NCBI GenBank assembly: GCA_900537125.1
Contig: UNRJ01000004.1
Coordinates: forward strand, 186,001-250,000
Origin: Rhodobacteraceae bacterium Alg238-R152
GTDB lineage: Bacteria > Pseudomonadota > Alphaproteobacteria > Rhodobacterales > Rhodobacteraceae
Direction of reading: 5' to 3'
Length of the DNA stretch: 64,000 nucleotides
Part shown: positions 7,586 to 16,068 of the stretch, piece by piece
Position numbering within the stretch: position 1 is the stretch's first letter
Layout: each line of letters starts with the position of its first letter
Notes under the pieces: generated by a model
What the model saw: the letters and a program-made list of their open reading frames with translations, nothing else
Database searches by the model: none
What the model was told of the DNA's origin: nothing
Program-made: the position numbers and the translations under genes

Positions 7586-8245
7586 ATGCTCGAGTTCGAC
7601 AATGTGAGTAAGTCCTTTTGGACCGGCACGCAGCGCAAGGTCATCCTTGAGCGCGTCTCTTTCCGTGTGGAACTTGGCAATTCGCTCGGCATTCTTGCGC
7701 CCAATGGCACCGGCAAAACCACCTTGATCAACATGATGGCCGGGCTGGAAAAACCCGACGAAGGTGTGATCCGCCGCGATTGTCGCATTTCCTTCCCGCT
7801 TGGCTTCATGGGCGGCGTGGTGAACAAACACAACGCCGTGGAAAATTGCCGCTATATCGCCCGGCTGTATGGCCTTGATCCGGATTATGTCGAAGCCTTT
7901 TGTCGCTGGCTCTGTAATCTGGGCGAATATTTCGAACAGCCGCTTGGCACCTATTCCTCCGGCATGCGCTCGCGCTTTACGTTCGCGCTGATGCTGGCGC
8001 TGGACTTCGACATTTACCTGATTGACGAGGGCATGCCCTCTTCCACTGACGTGGACTTCAACAAAAAAGCCGGTGAAGTGCTCCGCGAACGCCTGCGCAC
8101 CACCACAATTGTGATTGTGTCACACCAGCCGCAAGTGCTGGAAAAATTTGCCCGCTCGGCCGCTGTGCTGCTGAATGGCAAACTCTATATGTTCGACACC
8201 TTGGAAGAGGCCAAGCAGCTCTATGACTACCAAACCCAAGGCTAA
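7586..8245 (+). CDS. kpsT: Capsule polysaccharide ABC exporter, ATP-binding protein (KpsT-like)
   Basis: A 219-residue ABC ATPase of the polysaccharide export type. Motifs: Walker A APNGTGKTT (the first Gly of GxxGxGKT is Ala here), a degenerate signature YSSGMRSRFTFAL as is usual in KpsT/Wzt proteins, Walker B FDIYLIDEG and the switch His in IVSHQ. ATG at 7586 is chosen over TTG 7583 because AGGAG at 7575-7579 is well spaced. The 3' end overlaps the KpsE-like gene. With KpsM it would power transfer of a lipid-linked or nascent capsule chain across the inner membrane; no kpsM is present next to it. Confidence 0.87.
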   Translation: MLEFDNVSKSFWTGTQRKVILERVSFRVELGNSLGILAPNGTGKTTLINMMAGLEKPDEGVIRRDCRISFPLGFMGGVVNKHNAVENCRYIARLYGLDPDYVEAFCRWLCNLGEYFEQPLGTYSSGMRSRFTFALMLALDFDIYLIDEGMPSSTDVDFNKKAGEVLRERLRTTTIVIVSHQPQVLEKFARSAAVLLNGKLYMFDTLEEAKQLYDYQTQG

Positions 8246-9893
8246 AAAGTTCCGCGTCCGTCGCAGTGAAACACCGCCCGCCCAACCGTCAGCAGAGGCC
8301 TCAGCCCCTGCTGCTATGCCGGCTGCCAATCCCGCACCGCAACCTCGCCCACGCGCTGTCAATCTGCCCAATCCGGGTCAGGCCGCCACCGATCCAGCAC
8401 AAGCTGCGCCCGCACCTGATACAGCTTCGGTCCAATCCGCCCCCCCCACGCCGCAAGGCGCCGAAGCGGCCATCGACGCAATCAAACGCGAAGGCCTCAC
8501 CGGGCGACAGCTGCGCATGGCCCGGCGCGCTGCCCAAAAAAACAACCTTGCGCCCACCTCAGACTATGATGCCGTGCGCCTGCTGCGCGAGGCAGGTATC
8601 GACCCGTTTCAACGCACCAACATGCTGGATCTGATGCCGTCAGACAAAACCGCAAAGGCGCCTGCCAAAGGCGGCAAGGTACAATTGCCGCAAACCGTGC
8701 CTGTCGGGAAAAGCAACCTGCCGTCAACCGAGACCATGACGCCCTCCGAAATGCGTGCGCTGGAAATTGGCGAAATTCAAAAGGACATCGCCCGCCGCCG
8801 CCGCCGCCGCCTTCTGCTGCTGTTGGCACGCCTGTCCGCCTTTGTGTTCCTGCCGACAATCTTTGCTGGCTGGTATTTCTATTCTGTCGCCACGCCGATG
8901 TATTCGACCAAATCTGCCTTCCTTGTGCAGCAAGCGGATAGCACGGGTGGCTCGGCTCTCGGCGGCTTGCTTCCGGCACAACTTAATTCCAATCAGGACG
9001 CCATCGCGGTTCAGGACTACCTGACCAGTAAAGACGCGATGATCCGACTGGACAATGATGTTGGATTTAAGGACCACTTCTCTGATCCAGAGATCGACCC
9101 GATCCAACGGCTGGCCGAAAATCCATCCAACGAAAAGGCCTATAAGGTTTACAAAAAGTTCGTGAAAATTGGCTACGACCCAACCGAAGGCGCCATTCGC
9201 ATGGAGGTCAGCGCAGCAGACCCAATGATTGCCACCCAGTTCTCCAAAGCCCTGATTTCATATGCGGAACAACGGGTTGACACCCTATCCCAACGCAAAC
9301 GCGAAGACCAACTGCGGGATGCCCGCAACAGCTTGGACCGCGCCAAAGAGGAACGCCGCAACGCACAACTGGAACTGGTGGGCCTACAAGAGAGCACCGT
9401 GCTAGACCCTGAAGGTGTGATTGCCTCTCTGCGCCAACAAATCACCAATCTGGAAATTCAGTTGCAGGAAAAACAGCTGCAACTCGCCGCACTTGAGGAC
9501 AACTCCCGCCCGAACAAAGCCCGTGTCGAGGGTGTGCGCGGAGATGTACGCCGCTTGCAAGCCGCATTGGCGATGCAGCGTGCCCGCATGACCGAAGCCA
9601 CCGCCGGAGAGGAATCCCTCGCGGCAAAAACCTCGCAAATTCAAATTGCGCAGGCGGATCTCGCAGCTGCAGATCTTCAGATGCAGACTGCCCTGCAAAC
9701 CCTCAAACAAACCGAGCTGGAGGCCAACCGTCAGGTGCGCTACCTGACAACGTCCGTAGACCCGGTCACCGCACAAGATCCCTCTTACCCGCGTAGCTTT
9801 GAAAACACGATCTTGGCCTTCCTGATCTTTTCAGGCATCTACCTGATGATCTCGCTGACCGCGTCCATTCTCAGAGAACAGGTGTCTTCGTAA
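8223..9893 (+). CDS. kpsE: Capsule export inner-membrane/periplasmic adaptor (KpsE-like, PCP family)
   Basis: A 556-residue polysaccharide co-polymerase/export protein. A long Pro/Ala-rich cytoplasmic N-terminus (about 1-190) ends in a run of six Arg (about residue 195, encoded by CGC/CGT repeats), then a transmembrane segment (LLLLLARLSAFVFLPTIFAGWYFYSVA), a periplasmic region with a long coiled coil (about 360-510, rich in Gln/Glu/Arg/Leu) and a C-terminal membrane helix (TILAFLIFSGIYLMISLTA). ATG at 8223, inside the end of kpsT, is used; the longer frame starting at 8175 would overlap kpsT fully. KpsE proteins link the ABC exporter to the outer-membrane channel KpsD. The extended N-terminus is larger than in classical E. 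coli KpsE (about 380 residues). Confidence 0.82.
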   Translation: MTTKPKAKKFRVRRSETPPAQPSAEASAPAAMPAANPAPQPRPRAVNLPNPGQAATDPAQAAPAPDTASVQSAPPTPQGAEAAIDAIKREGLTGRQLRMARRAAQKNNLAPTSDYDAVRLLREAGIDPFQRTNMLDLMPSDKTAKAPAKGGKVQLPQTVPVGKSNLPSTETMTPSEMRALEIGEIQKDIARRRRRRLLLLLARLSAFVFLPTIFAGWYFYSVATPMYSTKSAFLVQQADSTGGSALGGLLPAQLNSNQDAIAVQDYLTSKDAMIRLDNDVGFKDHFSDPEIDPIQRLAENPSNEKAYKVYKKFVKIGYDPTEGAIRMEVSAADPMIATQFSKALISYAEQRVDTLSQRKREDQLRDARNSLDRAKEERRNAQLELVGLQESTVLDPEGVIASLRQQITNLEIQLQEKQLQLAALEDNSRPNKARVEGVRGDVRRLQAALAMQRARMTEATAGEESLAAKTSQIQIAQADLAAADLQMQTALQTLKQTELEANRQVRYLTTSVDPVTAQDPSYPRSFENTILAFLIFSGIYLMISLTASILREQVSS

Positions 9894-10726
9894 TGAAACA
9901 TGTAAATGTTGGTGCTCTCACCATTGGCAACGACCTTCCATTGACGATCATTGCTGGTCCTTGCCAGTTGGAGAGCAAGGACCACGCCGAAATGATTGTG
10001 GGCACCATGAAAGAAGCCTGCGCCAAAGCCGGCGCACAATATGTCTTCAAAGCCAGCTACGACAAGGCCAACCGCACCTCATTGACCGGCATCCGAGGCC
10101 TGGGTTTGGACTCCGGCCTATCCGTGCTGGACGGCATCCGCAAAGACTTCGACGTGCCGGTGCTGACCGATGTGCACACTGAGGAGCAATGTGCCCTGGC
10201 TGCCGAGGCCGTCGACATCTTGCAAATCCCCGCCTTCCTGTGCCGCCAAACCGACATGCTCTTGGCCGCAGGCAACACTGGCGCTGCGGTGAACGTGAAA
10301 AAAGGCCAGTTCTTGGCCCCTTGGGAGATGGGCAACATTGTCACCAAGATTGAAAGCACCGGCAACACCAACATCCTGCTGACCGAACGTGGCACCTCCT
10401 TTGGCTACAACACCCTTGTTGCCGACATGCGCGCCCTGCCGCAGATGGCCAAAACCGGCTATCCCGTGGTAATGGACGCCACCCACTCGGTGCAACAACC
10501 CGGCGGCCAAGGTGGCAGCTCCGGCGGCCAGCGTGAGTTTGCCCCGGTCATGGCCCGCGCCGCTGTCTCTATTGGCACCGCCGCCGTGTTCATCGAGACC
10601 CATCAAGATCCGGACAAGGCGCCGTCTGATGGCCCAAATATGATCCCGCTTGACCAAATGCCTCACCTGATTGACACATTGATGCAGTTTGATGCTTTGG
10701 CCAAAGCCAACCCAATTTCGATTTAA
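9893..10726 (+). CDS. kdsA: 3-deoxy-8-phosphooctulonate synthase (KDO-8-P synthase)
   Basis: Condenses phosphoenolpyruvate with D-arabinose 5-phosphate to KDO-8-phosphate, the precursor of KDO for LPS and group-2-type capsules. The 277-residue protein carries the family hallmarks: IIAGPCQLES near the N-terminus, FKASYDKANRTS (PEP-binding lysines), VLTDVHTEEQC, IPAFLCRQTDML, NVKKGQFLAPWEM and the late DATHSVQQPGG and IETHQDPDKAPSDGPN. The ATG shares one base with the kpsE stop (TAATG), so it is coupled to the capsule export genes. That placement suggests KDO supply for capsule attachment, as in kps loci of other bacteria. Confidence 0.95.
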   Translation: MKHVNVGALTIGNDLPLTIIAGPCQLESKDHAEMIVGTMKEACAKAGAQYVFKASYDKANRTSLTGIRGLGLDSGLSVLDGIRKDFDVPVLTDVHTEEQCALAAEAVDILQIPAFLCRQTDMLLAAGNTGAAVNVKKGQFLAPWEMGNIVTKIESTGNTNILLTERGTSFGYNTLVADMRALPQMAKTGYPVVMDATHSVQQPGGQGGSSGGQREFAPVMARAAVSIGTAAVFIETHQDPDKAPSDGPNMIPLDQMPHLIDTLMQFDALAKANPISI

Positions 10727-10756
10727 ACGACCGCTTTTGACGAGAAAGACTTTGCT

Positions 10757-12253
10757 ATGAAAAAACCATTGCCCGAAGTGCGCCCAAACACCTGGGAATT
10801 TCTGCGCGACCCGATGATTGCGCCAACCGGTTTTCGTGAATATGACGCCCGCTGGCAATTCCCCGAAGGCATCAACCTGCCCGGCATGACCGCCCTTGGC
10901 TTTGGCCTTGGCACCCAAATGCAACGCCGTGGCATCGAACCGGTGATTGCTGTGGGCAATGACTACCGAGATTATTCCGTGTCGATCAAAATGGCGCTGA
11001 TTGTCGGCCTGATGAAAGCTGGCATCCATGTGAAAGACATCGGCCCGGCTCTGTCTCCCATGGCTTATTTCTCCCAGTTCCACCTCGATGCGCCAGCCGT
11101 GGCCATGGTCACCGCATCGCACAACCCCAATGGTTGGACCGGTGTGAAAATGGGCTTTGAAAAGCCGCTGACCCACGGCCCGGATGAAATGGCAGAGCTG
11201 CGCGACATTGTGCTGAACGGCGACTTTGACGCGCACGATGGCGGCAAACACGAAGTGATCGACGGGGTGCGCGAAGCCTATCTTGATGACTTGGTTGGCG
11301 ATTTCAAAATGTCCCGCCCGCTCAAGGTTGTCTGCGCCACCGGCAACGGCACCGCAGCCGCCTTTGCGCCAGAACTCTTCAAACGCATGGGCGTGGAGGT
11401 GGTCGATAGCCACAACCGGCTGGACTACACCTTTCCCAACTACAACCCCAACCCCGAAGCCATGGAAATGCTGCACGATATGTCGGACAGCGTGAAAGCC
11501 TCCGGTGCCGATCTGGCGCTCGGCTTTGACGGCGACGGTGACCGCTGCGGCCTGGTGGATGACGAAGGTGAAGAAATCTTTGCCGACAAGGTTGGCGTGA
11601 TCATGGCCAAGGACTTGGGCAAACTCTACCCCAATGCCACCTTTGTGGCGGATGTGAAATCCACTGGCCTCTATGCCGCAGACCCGGACCTGCTCGCGAC
11701 CGGTGCCAAAACCGACTATTGGAAAACCGGTCACAGCCATATGAAACGCCGGGTGAAAGAAATTGGCGCGCTGGCAGGTTTTGAAAAATCCGGCCACTAC
11801 TTCCTCGCCGAACCCGTCGGCCGCGGCTATGACTGCGGCATGCGCGTGGCCGTGGAAATCTGCAAAATGCTCGACCGCAACCCGGACATGAAAATGTCGG
11901 ACATGCGCAAAGCCCTGCCCAAAACCTGGTCCACGCCCACCATGTCGCCCTACGCGGCCGACACCGAGAAATACGACATTCTCGAACGTATCGTGGCCAA
12001 ACTGTCTGCGATGCAGGAGGCGGGTGAGAAGCTTGCGGGCCGCACCATCAGCGAAGTTGTGACCGTAAACGGCGCCCGCGTGATCCTTGACAACGGCAGC
12101 TGGGGCCTTGTCCGTGCAAGCTCCAACACACCCAACTTGGTGGTGGTGATCGAAAGCAACGAAAGCGACGCCGAAATGCGCCAGATCTTTGCCGAAATCG
12201 ACGCGGTGATCCGCACCGAACCGGGTGTCGGCGACTACGACCAAACCATCTGA
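10757..12253 (+). CDS. manB: Phosphomannomutase/phosphoglucomutase
   Basis: A 498-residue alpha-D-phosphohexomutase that interconverts hexose 1- and 6-phosphates (mannose and/or glucose), feeding nucleotide sugars for capsule or LPS. Seen: the phosphoserine loop VTASHNPNGW (about residue 115), the Mg-binding loop GFDGDGDRCG (about residue 257), the sugar-specificity region (FEKSGHYFL) and a C-terminal phosphate-binding loop (VRASSNTPNLVV). The gap to kdsA is 30 bases and a terminator follows, so it is the last gene of the capsule operon. The symbol manB is used in the broad sense; the substrate preference is not visible. Confidence 0.88.
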   Translation: MKKPLPEVRPNTWEFLRDPMIAPTGFREYDARWQFPEGINLPGMTALGFGLGTQMQRRGIEPVIAVGNDYRDYSVSIKMALIVGLMKAGIHVKDIGPALSPMAYFSQFHLDAPAVAMVTASHNPNGWTGVKMGFEKPLTHGPDEMAELRDIVLNGDFDAHDGGKHEVIDGVREAYLDDLVGDFKMSRPLKVVCATGNGTAAAFAPELFKRMGVEVVDSHNRLDYTFPNYNPNPEAMEMLHDMSDSVKASGADLALGFDGDGDRCGLVDDEGEEIFADKVGVIMAKDLGKLYPNATFVADVKSTGLYAADPDLLATGAKTDYWKTGHSHMKRRVKEIGALAGFEKSGHYFLAEPVGRGYDCGMRVAVEICKMLDRNPDMKMSDMRKALPKTWSTPTMSPYAADTEKYDILERIVAKLSAMQEAGEKLAGRTISEVVTVNGARVILDNGSWGLVRASSNTPNLVVVIESNESDAEMRQIFAEIDAVIRTEPGVGDYDQTI

Positions 12254-12270
12254 TCAAGCAACTATTAGAC

Positions 12271-12307
12271 AAAAGCCCCGCGTTGACCCAATCAGCGCGG
12301 GACTTTT
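12271..12307. terminator. Terminator between manB and the M3 peptidase gene
   Basis: Hairpin AAAAGCCCCGCGTTGA / TCAGCGCGGGACTTTT with a five-base loop (two wobble positions). A/T runs on both sides make it usable in both directions, as expected between convergent genes. Confidence 0.8.
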
Positions 12308-12328
12308 ATTTTGGGGTGAACGGCGCGC

Positions 12329-14341
12329 CTATGCCGCCAAACCGCGCCCCTTCAAAAGCGCCTCAACGCCCGGCAACCGCCCGCGGAAGCGCTTATAGAG
12401 CTCATCGGCCTCCACCGATCCGCCAGTCGACAGGATATGCTGTTCCAGCGCCTTGGCCGTCACTGGATCAAATGCATTCCCCGCCTCTTCAAAGGCCTCA
12501 AACGCATCCGCATCCATCACCTCAGACCACATGTAGCTGTAGTAGCCGGAGCTATAGCCGTCGCCGGCAAACACATGGGCAAAGTGCGGCGTGGCGTGGC
12601 GCATGGTGATCGCGGCAGGCATGCCCAAATCGGCCAGAACCTCCGCCTGTTTCGCCATTGGATCAGCCGGAGCAGCGCCTTCATGGAACGCCAGATCAAC
12701 CAGCGCCGAGGCGACATATTCCACTGTGGCAAAGCCCTGATCAAAGTTCGCAGCCCCCAGCACCTTCTCCAGCATTGCCTGCGGCATCGCCTCGCCGGTC
12801 TCCGCATGGGTGGCATACTCCGCCAGCACCTCAGGCACCTCGAGCCAGTGCTCATAAAGCTGGCTTGGCAGTTCCACAAAGTCCCGCGCCACCGAGGTTC
12901 CCGAAATGCTCTCATAAGTCACATTGGACAGCATCTGGTGCAGCGCATGGCCAAACTCATGGAACAGGGTCCGTGCATCATCATACGACAACAGCGCCGG
13001 ATCCCCCTTTGCAAAGTTGCAGACATTGATCACAACCGGCCCCTGCACCGCGGGGAATTTTGCCTGTCCCCGCATCGCCGAGCACCACGCCCCAGAGCGT
13101 TTCCCGCCCCGCGCAAAATAGTCCCCAATGAACACCGCCACATGGTCCCCGTCCCGCGTGACTTCCCAGGCCCGGCAATCCTCATGATAGAGCGGCACAT
13201 CTAGCTCTTTGAATGCCAACCCAAACAGCTTGGTGGCACAGGCAAAACTTGCCTCAATCATGCGATCGAGTTGCAGGTAAGGCTTAAGCGCCGCCTCATC
13301 CAGATCATGCTCCGCCTTGCGCCGTTTCTCCGCATAATAACGCCAATCCCACGGCGCCAGATCGCCGTTTATGCCATCCGCATGCATCATCTCGGTCAAA
13401 ACAAGCGCATCAGCCTCTGCCCGCGCTTTGGCTGGTGCCCAGACATCCATCAACAGACCGCGCACCGCGTCCGGTGTCTTGGCCATCTCGGTTTCGAGCT
13501 TGTAGTCCGCAAAACTACCATACCCCAAAAGCTTCGCCCGCTCTTCGCGCAGCGCCAGGATTTCCCCCGCAATCGCCCGGTTGTCGGTTTCGCCACCATT
13601 GGCACCCCGCGCCGCCCAGGCCTCAAAAGCCTTCTCGCGCAGATCACGGCGCGGCGAGAACTGCAAAAACGGCACAATGATGGAACGTGACAACGTCACA
13701 ACCGGACCATCCGCGCCTTTTTCCTCGCCAGCCGCCCGCGCCGCATCCACGGCAAAACCGGGCAACCCTTCCAAATCTTCTTCCGCCAATGGCATGAACC
13801 ACTCACGTTCATCCGCCAAAAGGTTCTGCGTGAACTCTGTGCCCAACACCGCCAACCGGCCTTTGATCTCTTTCATGCGCGCATCCGCCTCGCCTTCCAG
13901 CGCCGCCCCGCCGCGCACAAAGCCACGATGGGTCAACATCAACACCCGCTGCTGTTCTTCTGTCAGGTCCAGCGTGTCCCGCGCATCCCAAATTGCTTTG
14001 ATCCGGCCAAACAACGCCTTGTTTGCAGAAATCTCTGCCGAATGCGTCGCCAGTTTGGGTGAGAACGCTCGCTGCAACGCTTCCCGCTCCGGATTGCTGT
14101 CTGCCCCTGCGACTGAGAAGAACACGGACAGCACTTTATCCAGCCCCTCTCCGGCGACTTCCATGGCCTCAATGGTGTTGGCAAAGCTCGGCGCCTCTGC
14201 ACTGTCAGCAATCGCGTCGACTTCTGTCTTATGCGCGGCCAAAGCCTCTTCAAAGGCAGGCGCAAAATGATCGTCGGAAATCTTGTCAAACGGAGCAAGT
14301 TTAAACGGGGTGTCCCACGTGGACAGCAGCGGATTGGTCAT
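12329..14341 (-). CDS. M3-family zinc metallopeptidase (oligopeptidase A / dipeptidyl carboxypeptidase)
   Basis: A cytoplasmic oligopeptidase of 670 residues, the normal length for M3 enzymes. The zinc site HEFGHALH is at residues 461-468 with the third ligand Glu490 (ARDFVELPSQLYEHW), and the downstream GYSSGYYSYMWSEVMDADAF motif is typical of M3 peptidases. The central RGGKRSGAWC region also matches the family. It degrades short peptides such as signal peptide fragments. No signal peptide is present. The gene is transcribed away from the moeB-dut-coaBC group with a 156-base gap, so it may have its own promoter. OpdA and Dcp cannot be told apart securely. Confidence 0.9.
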   Translation of the reverse strand: MTNPLLSTWDTPFKLAPFDKISDDHFAPAFEEALAAHKTEVDAIADSAEAPSFANTIEAMEVAGEGLDKVLSVFFSVAGADSNPEREALQRAFSPKLATHSAEISANKALFGRIKAIWDARDTLDLTEEQQRVLMLTHRGFVRGGAALEGEADARMKEIKGRLAVLGTEFTQNLLADEREWFMPLAEEDLEGLPGFAVDAARAAGEEKGADGPVVTLSRSIIVPFLQFSPRRDLREKAFEAWAARGANGGETDNRAIAGEILALREERAKLLGYGSFADYKLETEMAKTPDAVRGLLMDVWAPAKARAEADALVLTEMMHADGINGDLAPWDWRYYAEKRRKAEHDLDEAALKPYLQLDRMIEASFACATKLFGLAFKELDVPLYHEDCRAWEVTRDGDHVAVFIGDYFARGGKRSGAWCSAMRGQAKFPAVQGPVVINVCNFAKGDPALLSYDDARTLFHEFGHALHQMLSNVTYESISGTSVARDFVELPSQLYEHWLEVPEVLAEYATHAETGEAMPQAMLEKVLGAANFDQGFATVEYVASALVDLAFHEGAAPADPMAKQAEVLADLGMPAAITMRHATPHFAHVFAGDGYSSGYYSYMWSEVMDADAFEAFEEAGNAFDPVTAKALEQHILSTGGSVEADELYKRFRGRLPGVEALLKGRGLAA

Positions 14342-14497
14342 CAGATGAATCTCCTTTGCCCCACCCTAGGCAGCGCTCAAAGGAGGTGCAATCCACCTCA
14401 CCAATCCGTGCGCAACCGCACACCGTTGCGCGTCATGTGCGCCCATCGCCACAGTTGCAATACAGCCGTGATACAGACGCAATACCGACGCGGCAAT

Positions 14498-15553
14498 TCA
14501 GGTGTTTTTGCCGCCACAGGTTGGACAATCCGACCGCGGTTTTAACCCAATTTTGCGGGTCTCCCCCCACAGCGCGTCATAGATCATCATCTCACCGCGC
14601 AGTGCCGCGCCCGCCCCGGTGATCACCTTGATGGCCTCCGCTGCCATCATGGTTCCCACCACGCCTGGCAGTGGCCCAACCACCCCGGCTTCCGAACAGC
14701 TTGGCGCGATACCTGGCGCGGGCGCTTCTGGGAAAATACACTGGTAACAAGGGGTTCCACTGGCGGGATCAAACACACTTAACTGCCCTTCCCATTGCGA
14801 AAGCGCACCAGAAATCAACGGCTTGCCCTGCGCCACGCAGACCTCATTCACCAGATACCGCGTCTCAAAATTGTCTGTGCCGTCCAGCACCAGATCATAG
14901 TCGCCAATGATCTCCGCCGCATCCTCTTCGGTCAATCGCCGCGGGTATGGCACCACCGTCACAAACGGGTTCTGCGCCGTCATCGCCTCCGCCGCCGACA
15001 GCACCTTTGGCGTGCCAATCGCCTCATCTTTGTGGATCACCTGACGCTGCAAATTGGAGTTGTCGACAACGTCGTCATCCACCACAGCAATGGTGCCAAC
15101 ACCAGACGCGGCCAGATAGAGCAAAACCGGCGAACCAAGCCCACCAGCACCAACAACCAACACCTTGGCATCTTTGAGCTTTTTTTGCCCCAACCCGCCC
15201 AATTCGCGCAACACAATATGGCGCGCATAACGGTTCAATTCGGTCTCGGAAAACAGCTCCTGCGCGGCACTTTCCTGCGCCTCATCCTGGACCTTGGCAT
15301 CGGCTTTCAAACGCAGTTTTTGCAGCATGGTCGAGTAGCCCAGGACAACCGCCAAGGCGGCACCAATCATCAGCCACATCGCCAGACTGCCGCCGGTCGC
15401 AACCACCAACTGATGCTCCGGCGGAAACGCAAGTTGCACGCCCAGAACAGCAACATACAAAACCGCAATCATGGTCCACCGCGCCGACTTCGGCGCGCCC
15501 ATCGCCATGCCAATCCCCCAAAGACCTGCAACCATTGCAAACACCAATAGCAT
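14498..15553 (-). CDS. moeB: MoeB/ThiF/HesA-family adenylyltransferase with N-terminal membrane segments
   Basis: A 351-residue E1-like enzyme that adenylates the C-terminal Gly of a ubiquitin-like sulfur carrier (MoaD or ThiS). The core has ELNRYARHIVLRELGGLGQ, the nucleotide loop VVGAGGLGSPVLLYLAASGVG, DDDVVDNSNLQRQ, DGTDNFETRYLVN and two zinc Cys pairs (CYQC and CPTC). Unlike E. coli MoeB it begins with about 80 residues containing two or three hydrophobic helices, suggesting membrane anchoring. The ATG at 15553 shares a base with the dut stop (TGATG); the longer frame starting inside dut is rejected. Confidence 0.87.
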   Translation of the reverse strand: MLLVFAMVAGLWGIGMAMGAPKSARWTMIAVLYVAVLGVQLAFPPEHQLVVATGGSLAMWLMIGAALAVVLGYSTMLQKLRLKADAKVQDEAQESAAQELFSETELNRYARHIVLRELGGLGQKKLKDAKVLVVGAGGLGSPVLLYLAASGVGTIAVVDDDVVDNSNLQRQVIHKDEAIGTPKVLSAAEAMTAQNPFVTVVPYPRRLTEEDAAEIIGDYDLVLDGTDNFETRYLVNEVCVAQGKPLISGALSQWEGQLSVFDPASGTPCYQCIFPEAPAPGIAPSCSEAGVVGPLPGVVGTMMAAEAIKVITGAGAALRGEMMIYDALWGETRKIGLKPRSDCPTCGGKNT

Positions 15554-16020
15554 CAGGTCACTCCCGTCGATCCAAACCCAGCTGAGCCACGGCAAGTTTC
15601 ACTAAGCTCCTGATCCGATTGAAACTCTGCTTGTACAACCGGGCCCACCACCATTTGTGCGATGCGCATGCCGTGGCTGATCTCAAAGGCCTCCTGACCT
15701 GCATTCAACACAATCACCCCAAGCGGTCCACGATAATCACTGTCAATTGTGCCCGGGCTATTGGGCAAGGTGATGCCATGCTTCAACGCCAGTCCAGAGC
15801 GCGGCCGCATCTGCACCTCATAGCCTTTTGGGATTTCCAGCGACAATCCCGTTGGCACCAATACCCGCGCGCCCGGGGCCAATGTCACGCCATCCCGTTG
15901 ATCTACCGAGAAATTTGCCCGCACATCCGCCCCCGCGGCGCCCGCCGTTTCATAGGACGGCAAACCCACCGAACGATCCGCATCGTCCAACCATTTTAGC
16001 TTAATAGGCACCGCTGTCAT
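15553..16020 (-). CDS. dut: dUTP diphosphatase
   Basis: Hydrolyses dUTP to dUMP, keeping uracil out of DNA and supplying thymidylate synthesis. The 155-residue trimeric-type protein has all five family motifs: AGAAGADVRA, MRPRSGLALKHGI, LPNSPGTIDSDYRG, NAGQEAFEISHGMRIAQMVV and the C-terminal GSAGFGSTG arm. It sits in a compact minus-strand run, 48 bases after coaBC and overlapping moeB; coaBC-dut linkage is common in Proteobacteria. Confidence 0.95.
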   Translation of the reverse strand: MTAVPIKLKWLDDADRSVGLPSYETAGAAGADVRANFSVDQRDGVTLAPGARVLVPTGLSLEIPKGYEVQMRPRSGLALKHGITLPNSPGTIDSDYRGPLGVIVLNAGQEAFEISHGMRIAQMVVGPVVQAEFQSDQELSETCRGSAGFGSTGVT

Positions 16021-16068
16021 GTCTTCACTGTCCTCAAATATCCCCGCCGGAGGCCGCGCGTCAGAGCG

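Noticed and set aside
8785-8815. CRISPR-like or satellite repeat
   Set aside because: It is a short coding trinucleotide run in frame with the KpsE-like protein, without spacers.
10118-12244. 708-codon open frame on the minus strand opposite kdsA and manB
   Set aside because: It is a by-product of GC-rich codon bias in two clearly identified plus-strand genes; its translation is His/Gly-rich and family-less.
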